DNA of 64,000 bases, taken from NCBI RefSeq assembly GCF_013416525.1, contig NZ_JACCEM010000009.1:124001-188000 (forward strand), read 5' to 3'. The translations under genes were made by a program, and so were the position numbers. Numbering within the stretch: the first letter of the stretch is position 1; each line of letters starts with the position of its first letter. The DNA comes from Parapusillimonas granuli (GTDB lineage Bacteria; Pseudomonadota; Gammaproteobacteria; Burkholderiales; Burkholderiaceae_B). The notes beneath the pieces were generated by a model. It was not told the origin of the DNA. It saw only the letters and a program-made list of their open reading frames with translations, and did no database searches. Positions 41,342-49,474 of the stretch are shown in pieces.

Positions 41342-41359
41342 CGCCGACGGCCGGCCCCG

Positions 41360-42112
41360 ATGAAGCTGACCCTGCTGGGCACGGGCGATTCGGGCCAGGT
41401 GCCGGTGTACAACTGCCGCTGCGCCGCCTGTGAGCGCGCCAGGCGCGACCCGGCATGCCGCCGCGGCCCCGCCTGCGCCTCGATCGAACATCGGGGCGAG
41501 CGCTGGCTGCTCGATGCCGGCCTGATGGACCTGGCCGAGCGCTTCCCGCCGGGCAGTTTCAAAGGCTTTCTGCAAACGCATTATCACGCCGACCACGCCC
41601 AGGGGCTCTTGCACCTGCGCTGGGGCCGCGATTGCCGGCTGCCCGTGCTGGGGCCGGCCGATCCCCAAGGCTTCGCCGACCTCTACAAGCATCCGGGCAT
41701 TCTGGACTTCTCGCGCACGCTGACGCCTTTCGAGCCCTTGCGCCTGATGGGGCTGGATGTCACCCCCGTGCCGCTGCGGCATAGCCGGCCGACCCTGGGC
41801 TACGTGTTCTCGGACGGCGGCCGGCATTGGGCCTACCTGACCGATACCGCCGGCCTGCCCGGCGACACCTTTGAATTCCTGAAGCGGCTCTCCCTGGAGC
41901 TCATGGTGCTGGACTGTTCGTTCGCCCCGCAGGCCCATGCGCCGCGCGGCCACAACGACTTGACGCGCGCCCTGGAAATCATCGACGGGCTGGCGGTCGG
42001 CAAAGCGGTGCTCACGCATATCGGCCACGAATTCGACGCCTGGCTGACGGCCAACCAGCAGGCCTTGCCCGCCGAGGTGCTGGTCGGCGCGGACGGCGCG
42101 GTGTTCCGCTGA
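41360..42112 (+). CDS. phnP: PhnP-like phosphoribosyl 1,2-cyclic phosphate phosphodiesterase
   Basis: 250 residues. The metallo-beta-lactamase core is LTLLGTGDSGQVPVY, THYHADHAQG, WAYLTDTAGLP (Asp) and LTHIGHEFDAW. A PhnP-specific Cys cluster (NCRCAACERAR, CRRGPAC) would bind structural zinc. Segment LYKHPGILDFSRTLTPFEP matches E. coli PhnP closely from memory. It opens the cyclic phosphate made by C-P lyase. No other phn gene is nearby, so it is either an orphan helper or repairs other cyclic ribose phosphates. Confidence 0.9.
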   Translation: MKLTLLGTGDSGQVPVYNCRCAACERARRDPACRRGPACASIEHRGERWLLDAGLMDLAERFPPGSFKGFLQTHYHADHAQGLLHLRWGRDCRLPVLGPADPQGFADLYKHPGILDFSRTLTPFEPLRLMGLDVTPVPLRHSRPTLGYVFSDGGRHWAYLTDTAGLPGDTFEFLKRLSLELMVLDCSFAPQAHAPRGHNDLTRALEIIDGLAVGKAVLTHIGHEFDAWLTANQQALPAEVLVGADGAVFR

Positions 42113-42231
42113 CGCGCTTCCCCCGGGTGGCTCTTTCCATCCGCTGACCGCTTTGCCCAACTCGGCATTTGCGAATTTGCCGGCAAGGCGAACGGGGGCA
42201 CACTGATCCTGAATTTCTTCAGGAGAACATC

Positions 42232-42498
42232 GTGCCGAAGTCGACGCGTTCGCAAAGCGGACAAGGGATGACCGAATATATCGTGGTGGTGGCCCTGGTC
42301 GCCGTGGCCGCCATCGCCGTCTACCAGCAGTTCGGGCAGGTCGTGCGCTCGCAGACCGCCGCCATGGCGAAGGAGCTCGCCGGCGAAGACGGATCCGAGC
42401 AATCCCGCATGGCGCAAACCGCGGCCGAAGGCGCCGCGGCCCAGACGGCGGCCAAGACCCTCAAGTCCTTCACCGGCAACGCCGGGGCCGGGCAATGA
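42232..42498 (+). CDS. Flp/Tad-type pilin-like protein
   Basis: 88 residues from the GTG at 42232, which has AGGAG at proper distance; an ATG at 42268 is another option. The start SQSGQGMTEYIVVVALVAVAAIAVYQQ resembles type IV pilin or Flp prepilins: a Gly-x-x-Glu-like pre-peptidase site (QGMTEY) followed by a hydrophobic helix. The tail is Ala/Gln-rich. The stop overlaps the next gene (ATGA), linking it with the TadG-like gene. Confidence 0.75.
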   Translation: MPKSTRSQSGQGMTEYIVVVALVAVAAIAVYQQFGQVVRSQTAAMAKELAGEDGSEQSRMAQTAAEGAAAQTAAKTLKSFTGNAGAGQ

Positions 42499-43394
42499 CA
42501 CGCCCGGCGCGCTCGCCGGCGCCCCGGGGCGCGCCGCCGCCGGGGCCGGGCCAGCAAGGCCAGGCCATGGTACTGGGCATGCTGTTGGCCGGCGTGGCGG
42601 CCATCGTCTTCGCCAGGTATTTCTTCGTGGGCCAGGTGACGGCCGCGCGCGCCAAGCAGCTGCACTCTCTCGATGCCGCCGCATACAGCGCCGCGCTGAT
42701 CCAGGCGCGCAGCCTCAACATGCTGGCCTACGTGAACCGCGCGCACGTGGGGCAGCAGGTCGCCATGGCGCATCTCGTCACGCTGGGCAGCTGGGCCATG
42801 CTCGGGGGCACGCAAGCCGGGCAGCTTTCCTCCGGCAACCCGCCCGCCCATCTCATCGGCTTCATGTTCGGCCCCGGCCACGGCGCGGCCTACGCGGCGG
42901 CAAGCCGCGCAGCCGGCATGGACGACCTGGCCCGCGAACAAGGGGAATTGGCGCGCGCCTACAAGAATCACGACGCCGCCGTCCGGCAGGTGCTGTCCCG
43001 GGTCCAGGAAGACATCGTGCGGGCCCTGCCTTCGGCCCGCGAGGCCGCCTTGCGCCAGGTGCTCGCCGACAACTATTCCATGCGGATCGAGCCGGGCGAT
43101 TTCGATCTGCGCGTCGACCATGACAACTGGCCCGGCCACGTGCAGAAGTACGCCGGCCACCTGCAGCTGCGCGACCTGGCCGAGCAGGCGGCGGCCCGCT
43201 ATCGCTTTCTCGACCCGCGCGATCACACCGCGCGCAACCCCTGGGTGGTCGATGCCCGCTGCCCGGGCCTGCGCCATGAACTGCGGCGGCGGGGCCAGAC
43301 CAGGCTGGACGCCTCGGGCTTGTGGCAGTCCATCGACACCGAATCCTTCCATGCCTTGCGGTCGAACCGCTGGATAGGCTGCTACCACAGATAA
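42495..43394 (+). pseudogene. TadG-like gene truncated by the mobile element
   Basis: 299 codons remain. After a Pro-rich start there is a membrane helix (GQAMVLGMLLAGVAAIVFARYFFVG) and then the putative-Flp-pilus-assembly type region KQLHSLDAAAYSAALIQARSLNMLAYVNRAHVGQQ. The frame runs to WIGCYHR and stops; the last few codons lie where base composition drops sharply (TAATATTTG...). The native protein probably continued, so the mobile element appears to have inserted at about 43,385. The missing 3' part should lie beyond the window. Confidence 0.7.
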
Positions 43395-43832
43395 TATTTG
43401 TCAAGTACCTAACCGATTGATTAATAAATAAAAAAGTAGATTGGGTAGGTGCTAGGGTACAAGCCAGGGTACAAGTTCGCGAGGGCTTATACAAGACGCT
43501 GCGAAGCTGCTCTTGCATCAACCGATGGGTTATTACCTAATACCCGATTCCGATGGGCTTATGGCTTTTGGATTAGCAACAATAGAGCCTTAACCATCTA
43601 GGTGTGAGGTAGTCGCTCGATGGCACCGGCTGGATATCCACCATCTTCCAGGCCGAAGATCCGGGAACCACGCCGGAGAAAACGCAGGCGCAGGACGCTC
43701 CGGAGGATGCCGAGCCAACGGCGGATAAGCCTGTCGATGGCGAGACGCTGGCCACGAACATACTGAAGGCGTTCACGATGGGGATCAGAGGGTCACGAAG
43801 GGAAATTCTTAATCCAATAGGCCACGCCACAC
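43395..43832. other. 438-bp element end, no intact gene
   Basis: It begins with an AT-rich stretch, then a direct repeat of AGGGTACAAG (about 43,455 and 43,467) and a GC-richer block with a gene fragment (43,613-43,810). No promoter or attachment repeat can be proven, because the other end of the element is not visible. Confidence 0.5.
43613..43810 (+). pseudogene. C-terminal gene fragment of unknown family
   Basis: The plus frame after TAG at 43610 reads SLDGTGWISTIFQAEDPGTT, then an acidic Pro/Thr-rich linker and DGETLATNILKAFTMGIRGS. There is no usable start and the codon use is GC-rich like the ICE backbone, unlike its AT-rich neighbours. It looks like the tail of a larger ICE protein left by a rearrangement. 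I cannot name the parent. Confidence 0.35.
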
Positions 43833-45542
43833 TTATGCCAGTTGTGCATTCCAGAGGTTCTCGTAATCAGCTCCTCTAGACTGGGGGGGAGTCGTAGGTC
43901 GTCGAATCAAAACTGGCAAAGGAATGGGCGAATCAACACCGACAACAATGGCCTCGCCTTGCCCCAATGTTGGGAGAAATGCCGCGGCGGAGGCATCCAA
44001 ATTTCCACAAGCCTTCTCGACAACATTCCTGTCGCGGCCATTGATTAATCTATGTACGATAAACATACCCATTTGGCTCAGCACATCCTCTGGAATATCG
44101 CGGGGCCGTTGCGTTGCCAGTACACAAGTCAAACTGTATTTTCGACCTTCCTTTGCAATTAGACCGAAGGCGTCAAGCGGTGTCTTTGAGAACTCGTCAC
44201 CGATGTTTTTATCCAAAAATTGATGGGCTTCATCGAGTAGAACGACAAGAGGGTTATGGATAAAACGCCCTTGTCTTGCCAAGCGGAGCAGATAGCGTCC
44301 AACAGCATTTGCCACAAGCTCTCTGGTGTTGTGCTCGAAGGGCAGGAATTCCATACTGACTCGCAAAACTCGCTTGGTTCCATCTTGCAGAAATCTGTCG
44401 ATTGATGCGGTAAGGGATTCGTCCAGTCGCTGAGGCTGAAATACGCAAGCAAGGTGCGATGAGCCTACATCGGAGGAAATACGTGATATCAGGGTGGTGC
44501 AGAATCCCAGCTCGTTTGCGTTAGCGCCGCCCCACATGCGTTGCCCCCGGTTGCTTGTCGCCCAAACACATTCTTCCTCGATTTGACGGGAAAGGAGTTC
44601 AATATTGAATTCCGCACCGATATTCCCTAGTGCAGCACCATGCTGAAGTAGTGCATTCTCAAAAGGAACTTTTGATTGATCTGCCTTCTTTATAAGTCCG
44701 TCAATCGCAATCTCAGGGGCTAAATAGGCCAGCTTTAGGCTGCGTATGGCTTCTCTCAGCTTCGGCACTTGAGCACTAGCGCTTGGGCGGAACATTGCAA
44801 AAAGATCCGTTTCTGAAAACTGACTGTACGGAAAACTAACGAATCGCCGGGTGTCTCTCGCATCCTCGCGAAGTCCACCAAGGTGGACGTGATCGATGCC
44901 GTCCCATTGCCCTCCGTACTCGCCCGTTGCATCAAAAAGTATAGCTTTCCCTCCAAGCCTGGCGATTTCCTCGACAAGATGAGCTAGCGTCCAGCTTTTT
45001 CCACCACCAGTCGTCCCCAGTACCGCGCAATGGCGTCCAAAAATATGCGCCGGCGGCATCGAAACACCAGTATTTGGAGCGTGTGGGAATACGGCCAATC
45101 GTACTTTTCTTATTTCAGCAAGGTTACTTCCCTCAATTGCCTGTTTTACAAGAAGCGGGTGTGCTGAAAATACATGCTGTCCAATGCGGGGATGCACAGG
45201 AACGCCTTTTAGTGCTTTTCCTGTTTCAAGGTCAACTGCGGTGAGTAACTGAATTGCACCGACAGGATGAGGAGATATGCTCTGTTCTGCAGTTGGTTCA
45301 ACACTGAGGCGGTCGCGCTCAGGAAGCCTGACCTCGATAATTCGACCGAGGATAGCGTGCTCCTCACCTTCAACTAAAACAAATTCACCGACTTGACCGC
45401 CAGGCACCGGAAATCCAGCAAAATGCGAGCTGGTGGGTGCGGATGCTAAAGGAAGATTTACCTCTAAACTAGTTGGCCGTACGTGACACACAGTTCCGAT
45501 ATAGCGACTTTGGTCGAATGGTGCAATCGCGAGGAGGCTCAT
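43833..45542 (-). CDS. herA: HerA-type hexameric ATPase of a SIR2-HerA defence pair
   Basis: 569 residues. An N-terminal HAS-barrel-like domain (IGTVCHVRP ... GEFVLVEGEEHAILGRIIEV) precedes the HerA-FtsK ATPase core. Walker A is GTTGGGKS (176-183) and Walker B LVVLLDEAHQF, followed by LATQRPRDIPEDVLSQMG. The C-terminal GQGEAIVVGVDSPIPLPVLI is typical of HerA. Its ATG overlaps the end of the SIR2 gene by 4 bp. SIR2-HerA pairs are described anti-phage systems in which a large complex depletes NAD+ and can cut nucleic acid. Confidence 0.92.
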   Translation of the reverse strand: MSLLAIAPFDQSRYIGTVCHVRPTSLEVNLPLASAPTSSHFAGFPVPGGQVGEFVLVEGEEHAILGRIIEVRLPERDRLSVEPTAEQSISPHPVGAIQLLTAVDLETGKALKGVPVHPRIGQHVFSAHPLLVKQAIEGSNLAEIRKVRLAVFPHAPNTGVSMPPAHIFGRHCAVLGTTGGGKSWTLAHLVEEIARLGGKAILFDATGEYGGQWDGIDHVHLGGLREDARDTRRFVSFPYSQFSETDLFAMFRPSASAQVPKLREAIRSLKLAYLAPEIAIDGLIKKADQSKVPFENALLQHGAALGNIGAEFNIELLSRQIEEECVWATSNRGQRMWGGANANELGFCTTLISRISSDVGSSHLACVFQPQRLDESLTASIDRFLQDGTKRVLRVSMEFLPFEHNTRELVANAVGRYLLRLARQGRFIHNPLVVLLDEAHQFLDKNIGDEFSKTPLDAFGLIAKEGRKYSLTCVLATQRPRDIPEDVLSQMGMFIVHRLINGRDRNVVEKACGNLDASAAAFLPTLGQGEAIVVGVDSPIPLPVLIRRPTTPPQSRGADYENLWNAQLA

Positions 45543-46792
45543 ATCTGCTCCGTGCGACGGAGGCGTTCGATGTGCTGCTCCATATCCGACTCGGCCGCCA
45601 AGTCAGGGACATATGAAATGAAGTGCTCGAAACCACAGTTTATGAGAGCAAGCCGGGCATCTCCCGTATTGGCTAACTCCTTTATTCGTTTTAGATACCT
45701 ATTTGTCTCGGCCTCTCCAGGACCATGTTGCTCACAATGTACCCAAGGAGCTAGCCAAGGCCCGACCGCTAAAGTCTTTAGGCTGAGATTCGATCGAAGT
45801 GCCGACATGATTGGTTCAGCAAGGTGGTTGTCATTAAAACCGAAACCAACCACTAACAACCCTGTGTTGGGCTCACGAAGTGCGGCCTGAAATGCCGAAA
45901 TTATTTCCAAGTATGGCTGTTCAAATGCAAGCTCGTATTTCGAGTTTCTTGGGTAAATTAGCAGCGGTTTGTCCGTGCCATGCCACTTGTATATTTCCCC
46001 AGTTGCCTCGTCACGTGTCCAGTCAATAGACCCATGCAGCTTGTAGAGATGGAACACGTTTGGGATGAAATCCTGCGTATCGCTTTCCCTTGAGCGACGA
46101 ACAATGTCATAAGTAAAATGAACCGCATCGAAGGTGGGAGGAGATGTATGCGAAAAGCCGTCTATGATTACGTACCGGCCTTGCCGACCTGCCTCTTCAA
46201 AGCATCGATCGTAGTTTGTCGTGAATATTTTTGTACGAGATTTGCGGTTTGTGCGCCGAGCCGCTCGGCGAAGAAACTCTGTATGTACAGGAAGGGCATG
46301 GTTAGGCCAAACAAAATTTGTGGCCTCTGCTATTTCTTGCTCGGCCAGTTTTATGAATGAGTTGACCAGTGTGCGCTGCGGGCCTGCGAGGAAGCTCTCG
46401 GCCAAGCGGCAGCGAGATAGTAGTGCTTCAATATTGTTTGCCTCGCCGGCATACCCTACGTTTGCAAGCACTTGTTCAAAATTGGCTACTCCAGCAATCG
46501 CTGCGTCGTTCACACGAGCAGCGACACGCTCCCAAAGATCCTTCATTGTTGGAGGAGCACCACCGCCGGGGTGTGGATGCACGCACATAGATGTGCCAAG
46601 TCCAGAGAGCACGATGAGATTGTTGCACCTGAACAGATCTGAAACGATCCGCCGCGCCTCTTGCGTCCCGGCATCCGGCCTCGGTTCCTCGCCGGGGTTC
46701 GGCGGTTGGGGAGCCAGACCTTCAAGCCAGTTGCCTCCAGTATTTGCGCTCAGTACCTTCACGTAGTCTCCCCCAACTCGACAGTGTTTCAT
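45539..46792 (-). CDS. SIR2-like NADase effector of the SIR2-HerA pair
   Basis: 417 residues. SIR2-fold motifs are VLSGLGTSM (62-70, nucleotide loop), FTTNYDRCFEEA (190-201, conserved TNYD), LHGSIDW (252-258, catalytic His) and GFGFNDNHLAEPI near the C-terminus. These belong to the defence branch that hydrolyses NAD+, not to protein deacetylases. It is the upstream gene of the pair, translationally coupled to herA. A long N-terminal segment of ~45 residues before the fold is polar; a later start is possible. Confidence 0.9.
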   Translation of the reverse strand: MKHCRVGGDYVKVLSANTGGNWLEGLAPQPPNPGEEPRPDAGTQEARRIVSDLFRCNNLIVLSGLGTSMCVHPHPGGGAPPTMKDLWERVAARVNDAAIAGVANFEQVLANVGYAGEANNIEALLSRCRLAESFLAGPQRTLVNSFIKLAEQEIAEATNFVWPNHALPVHTEFLRRAARRTNRKSRTKIFTTNYDRCFEEAGRQGRYVIIDGFSHTSPPTFDAVHFTYDIVRRSRESDTQDFIPNVFHLYKLHGSIDWTRDEATGEIYKWHGTDKPLLIYPRNSKYELAFEQPYLEIISAFQAALREPNTGLLVVGFGFNDNHLAEPIMSALRSNLSLKTLAVGPWLAPWVHCEQHGPGEAETNRYLKRIKELANTGDARLALINCGFEHFISYVPDLAAESDMEQHIERLRRTEQI

Positions 46793-46906
46793 CTTAATAC
46801 ACCCAATTACACCACGTGAGCTGTCGTAGGGCGATATGTGTACGAAACAGCCCAGTGTCGCTAGGCTATGTTACGTATGCCAAGATGGACAATCAGTGGC
46901 CGTTCC

Positions 46907-48058
46907 CTAGGAGCTTGCGTTCAGCGTTGAGCCCCACGGCAGTGCTTGCAGTCGAAGAAGTTGTTTTTGTGCGTATGGTTGATCCACCATGTTGGCATAG
47001 TCAATTAAACCGCGCAGGTGGCGATAAAGGCCTCCTGCTGAATCGAATCCTCGTGCTTCGAGATGGGCCGTAATTCCCCTTGTTTCAAGATAGTAAAGAT
47101 GTTGACGCAGACGATCGCGAAATTTCCTGCTAAGACGCGGTTGTTCTTGATCCACTAACAGACCTAGAACAATTTTTCGGGCACCTGGATGAATGACCGC
47201 AGTTTTTGCTCGGTTTGGGAAGAGCCCTCGGCGCTTGAGAATAGCAGTGGTTTGTTTGATGACAGCACTAGCTGCTGTTCTGCTAAATTTTCCCTTTGTA
47301 GAGAAGGTAATGTCATCACTGTATCGTGTGTAAACGAGCTTTAAAGAATCCGCCAGGTGTTGAAGTTCCTCGTCTATATCTCTCATGGCTAAATTGGCCA
47401 GCATCGGGCTTGTAGGGGCTCCCTGTGGCAGTCTGCCAATCAATTGTTCAGAATAATAATCGATGGGTTTTCTAGGAAACTTTGTTTTCCATGGTTTTAA
47501 TTTATGCTTGGCCGATACTATAGGCAAAATTGTGCATAGCCTTGCCAATTCGAAGGAAACAAGTTTGTTGTAACCTAGCATTTGAAAAACACGAAAAACC
47601 TGTATTTCAGTGATGCTTCCGAAGAAGTCAGCAATGTCGATCTTCACTAGCCATGTCGCACCGGCATGCTGTCGTGCGCAATCTGCGATCGAAGATCCAG
47701 GTGAGAAAGCGTAGCTTGTAGGGTGCGGTTGAACCTTGTTAAGTACATGCGTCGTCAACCACGATTGGACTTTCATTAACTGCGGGCTGGGTACAGAAAT
47801 TACCCGCAAACCGCCAGATCTCTTGGTGATACGAAAAGATCTATACGGAGGGTGTCCGGTATTTCTGGCGATAATATCTCGTAAATATTCGTATGAGATT
47901 TGCGTCCGACATGCAAGATGACCTAGCGTTAATAGGGTGGGCAGAACAGGGCGCTGCCTTTGCATGCGGGAAATTTGACGGATGGCTTCCATAAGGGCTT
48001 TATGGTCGCGACCGCGACGTAAGCCTTCAGCCAAGAAGCGTTGAGGAGACCACGGCAT
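46907..48058 (-). CDS. Retron-type reverse transcriptase
   Basis: 383 residues. RT motifs in order: VKIDIADFFGSI (motif with first catalytic Asp, 141), LPQGAPTSPMLANLAM (210-225), YTRYSDDITFS with YSDD (246-249), and the thumb-side LGLLVDQEQPRLSRKFRDRLRQHLYYL. The retron-typical VTG triplet is VLG here. No maturase, En or integrase domain is present, which excludes a group II intron. The likely role is cDNA synthesis from an RNA encoded just upstream. It is the last gene of a HEPN-PRTase-RT operon; the ATG lies inside a 13-bp inverted-repeat arm. Confidence 0.93.
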   Translation of the reverse strand: MPWSPQRFLAEGLRRGRDHKALMEAIRQISRMQRQRPVLPTLLTLGHLACRTQISYEYLRDIIARNTGHPPYRSFRITKRSGGLRVISVPSPQLMKVQSWLTTHVLNKVQPHPTSYAFSPGSSIADCARQHAGATWLVKIDIADFFGSITEIQVFRVFQMLGYNKLVSFELARLCTILPIVSAKHKLKPWKTKFPRKPIDYYSEQLIGRLPQGAPTSPMLANLAMRDIDEELQHLADSLKLVYTRYSDDITFSTKGKFSRTAASAVIKQTTAILKRRGLFPNRAKTAVIHPGARKIVLGLLVDQEQPRLSRKFRDRLRQHLYYLETRGITAHLEARGFDSAGGLYRHLRGLIDYANMVDQPYAQKQLLRLQALPWGSTLNASS

Positions 48059-48240
48059 AAGCTACTTCGACTCCGCTTGCGGAGGTACACGCCAGTCGGA
48101 CCCGAGGCCCCGAAGGATAGGAGGACTGGTGTGTAATTTCGCCAGTGCGAGAGCTGGATCAGAGGACGGCGGAAATCCGCGTCCCAACCAATGCCGAAAA
48201 CACAGGTCTAGGTAAGCACTAACCATTGCCGTGGCTCTTC
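48045..48240 (-). ncRNA. Candidate retron msr-msd RNA
   Basis: On the minus strand, arm GAAGAGCCACGGCA (48240-48227) pairs with TGCCGTGGTCTCC (48057-48045) over 13 bp with one bulged C and one wobble, like retron a1/a2 repeats. Inside, TACACACCAGTC and GACTGGCGTGTA (48135-48124 and 48097-48086) form a 12-bp stem with one mismatch, a plausible msd hairpin. Further hairpins are at 48164-48184 and 48071-48084. The 5' arm is in the end of the PRTase gene and the 3' arm covers the RT start. The branching guanosine was not identified. Confidence 0.6.
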
Positions 48241-49457
48241 AACGCAGTCGGATAGTACTCCTCTTTACCAAGATCCGGAAGCCTGTGAACACGGTGTGTT
48301 GAACTTTGGCGTATCCCGCGCAGTTCCGTCATGCCCCGGTCTGTGATGCGTTGATGAGCGGATATCCACCCGGCGCTGATGCAGCGCTCGATCAACTCGA
48401 TGGCTTCCTTAGCTGACAGTCCCGTGGCATTCGCAACTGTAGTGACACGATTTTTTCCCTTGGAGAATAGCGCGAGCGTCAGAGCCTCTTGATCGGTGAG
48501 CGGTCGGTGTGCGTTGGAGGACAATGCCGATGCAAGCCTGCGTTGTCCTGCTTCTATCAGGGTATGCACTGGGTCGCGACGCGCTATTTCGTTGGGGAAT
48601 GCCGTGCTTACTGATATGTCAACTCGCCTCGAAGGGAACAGTGGTATCCATGTAGGAGTGTTCCTTGAGATTGCCCAAAATATTGCTGGCGCGTTATTGG
48701 GGCAGCCATGCTCAAAAACCAGTAACGATTCACTATCGCGAAATCCAAGTGCCCATCGCCCGAGTTTAGCTTGGTGAGCATAATGACGGCAAAACTTCTT
48801 GGCATCGTTGATGTACGTATCCTTCCAATGTAGCGCCGTGATGGTAGGGCAGTGGCGAACGATATGGATAAGGGGCTGGGAAGGATGCCGCTGAACATGA
48901 CGAATGCCCATAGCTGTAGCTGAGTATGCGATAGCCTTAAACTGTATGCGGTTGTACGACCTCCAGGAACGAAGAGATCGAGATTTCCATAGGGCGGACA
49001 GATAGTTGGAGCAACGCTGACCGGATCCGACGAAGTCGTCGAGAACGAGTATTGTAGCTACTCGTCTTGCGCGAAGCTCTTCTATTGAGGGGTGGTTGAG
49101 AAATTGCGAGGGGTGGCCAAGTGATAGGTTGCGGATAACATTGGCCAATCTGCCTTCACTGCCAATGTCAGCCCCACGTGGAGTAGCATCGATAGAGGTC
49201 GTATTGTCCGCAGTATCTAAGCAGACGCTATCATCAATTTCACGCACGCCATATAGTCCAATGGGGCCACGCAGTTCGTGTGCAACCTGATGAACTAAAG
49301 AGATTAGGCCGCGTTCGAACTCATTGTGGGAAACTAATGTCAGAGAAGCAGTAAGGTCTCGTGCTATAGGCCTATCTGCTTCATCGAAATTATTGAGCCA
49401 TTGCTCACCGCGTGCGGTCAGCAATAAGTGACGAGCCGAGACGGGGCCTGATGACAC
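48219..49457 (-). CDS. Phosphoribosyltransferase-like protein with C-terminal winged helix
   Basis: 412 residues. The PRPP-loop motif TILVLDDFVGSGQRCSNYL (DDFVGSG at 140-146) marks a type I phosphoribosyltransferase fold. Residues 320-380 form a winged-helix-like segment (LTDQEALTLALFSKGKNRVTTVANATGLS). Such PRTase-HTH proteins are, as I recall, accessory proteins of one class of retrons. The gene lies between the HEPN gene (17 bp upstream) and the candidate ncRNA/RT, same strand. It may act as a toxin or DNA-binding sensor held in check by the RT-msDNA complex; that is an inference. Confidence 0.8.
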   Translation of the reverse strand: MSSGPVSARHLLLTARGEQWLNNFDEADRPIARDLTASLTLVSHNEFERGLISLVHQVAHELRGPIGLYGVREIDDSVCLDTADNTTSIDATPRGADIGSEGRLANVIRNLSLGHPSQFLNHPSIEELRARRVATILVLDDFVGSGQRCSNYLSALWKSRSLRSWRSYNRIQFKAIAYSATAMGIRHVQRHPSQPLIHIVRHCPTITALHWKDTYINDAKKFCRHYAHQAKLGRWALGFRDSESLLVFEHGCPNNAPAIFWAISRNTPTWIPLFPSRRVDISVSTAFPNEIARRDPVHTLIEAGQRRLASALSSNAHRPLTDQEALTLALFSKGKNRVTTVANATGLSAKEAIELIERCISAGWISAHQRITDRGMTELRGIRQSSTHRVHRLPDLGKEEYYPTALKSHGNG

Positions 49458-49474
49458 TTCACTTCCTCTCTGAT

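Noticed and set aside
42862-43521. Minus-strand 219-codon frame across the truncated TadG-like gene and element edge
   Set aside because: It crosses the composition border, is Arg/Gly/Ala-rich and antisense to the real gene.
46907-48058. Group II intron or diversity-generating retroelement as the source of the RT
   Set aside because: The protein has no maturase or endonuclease part, no intron-like domain V is evident downstream, and no template/variable repeat pair was noticed nearby.
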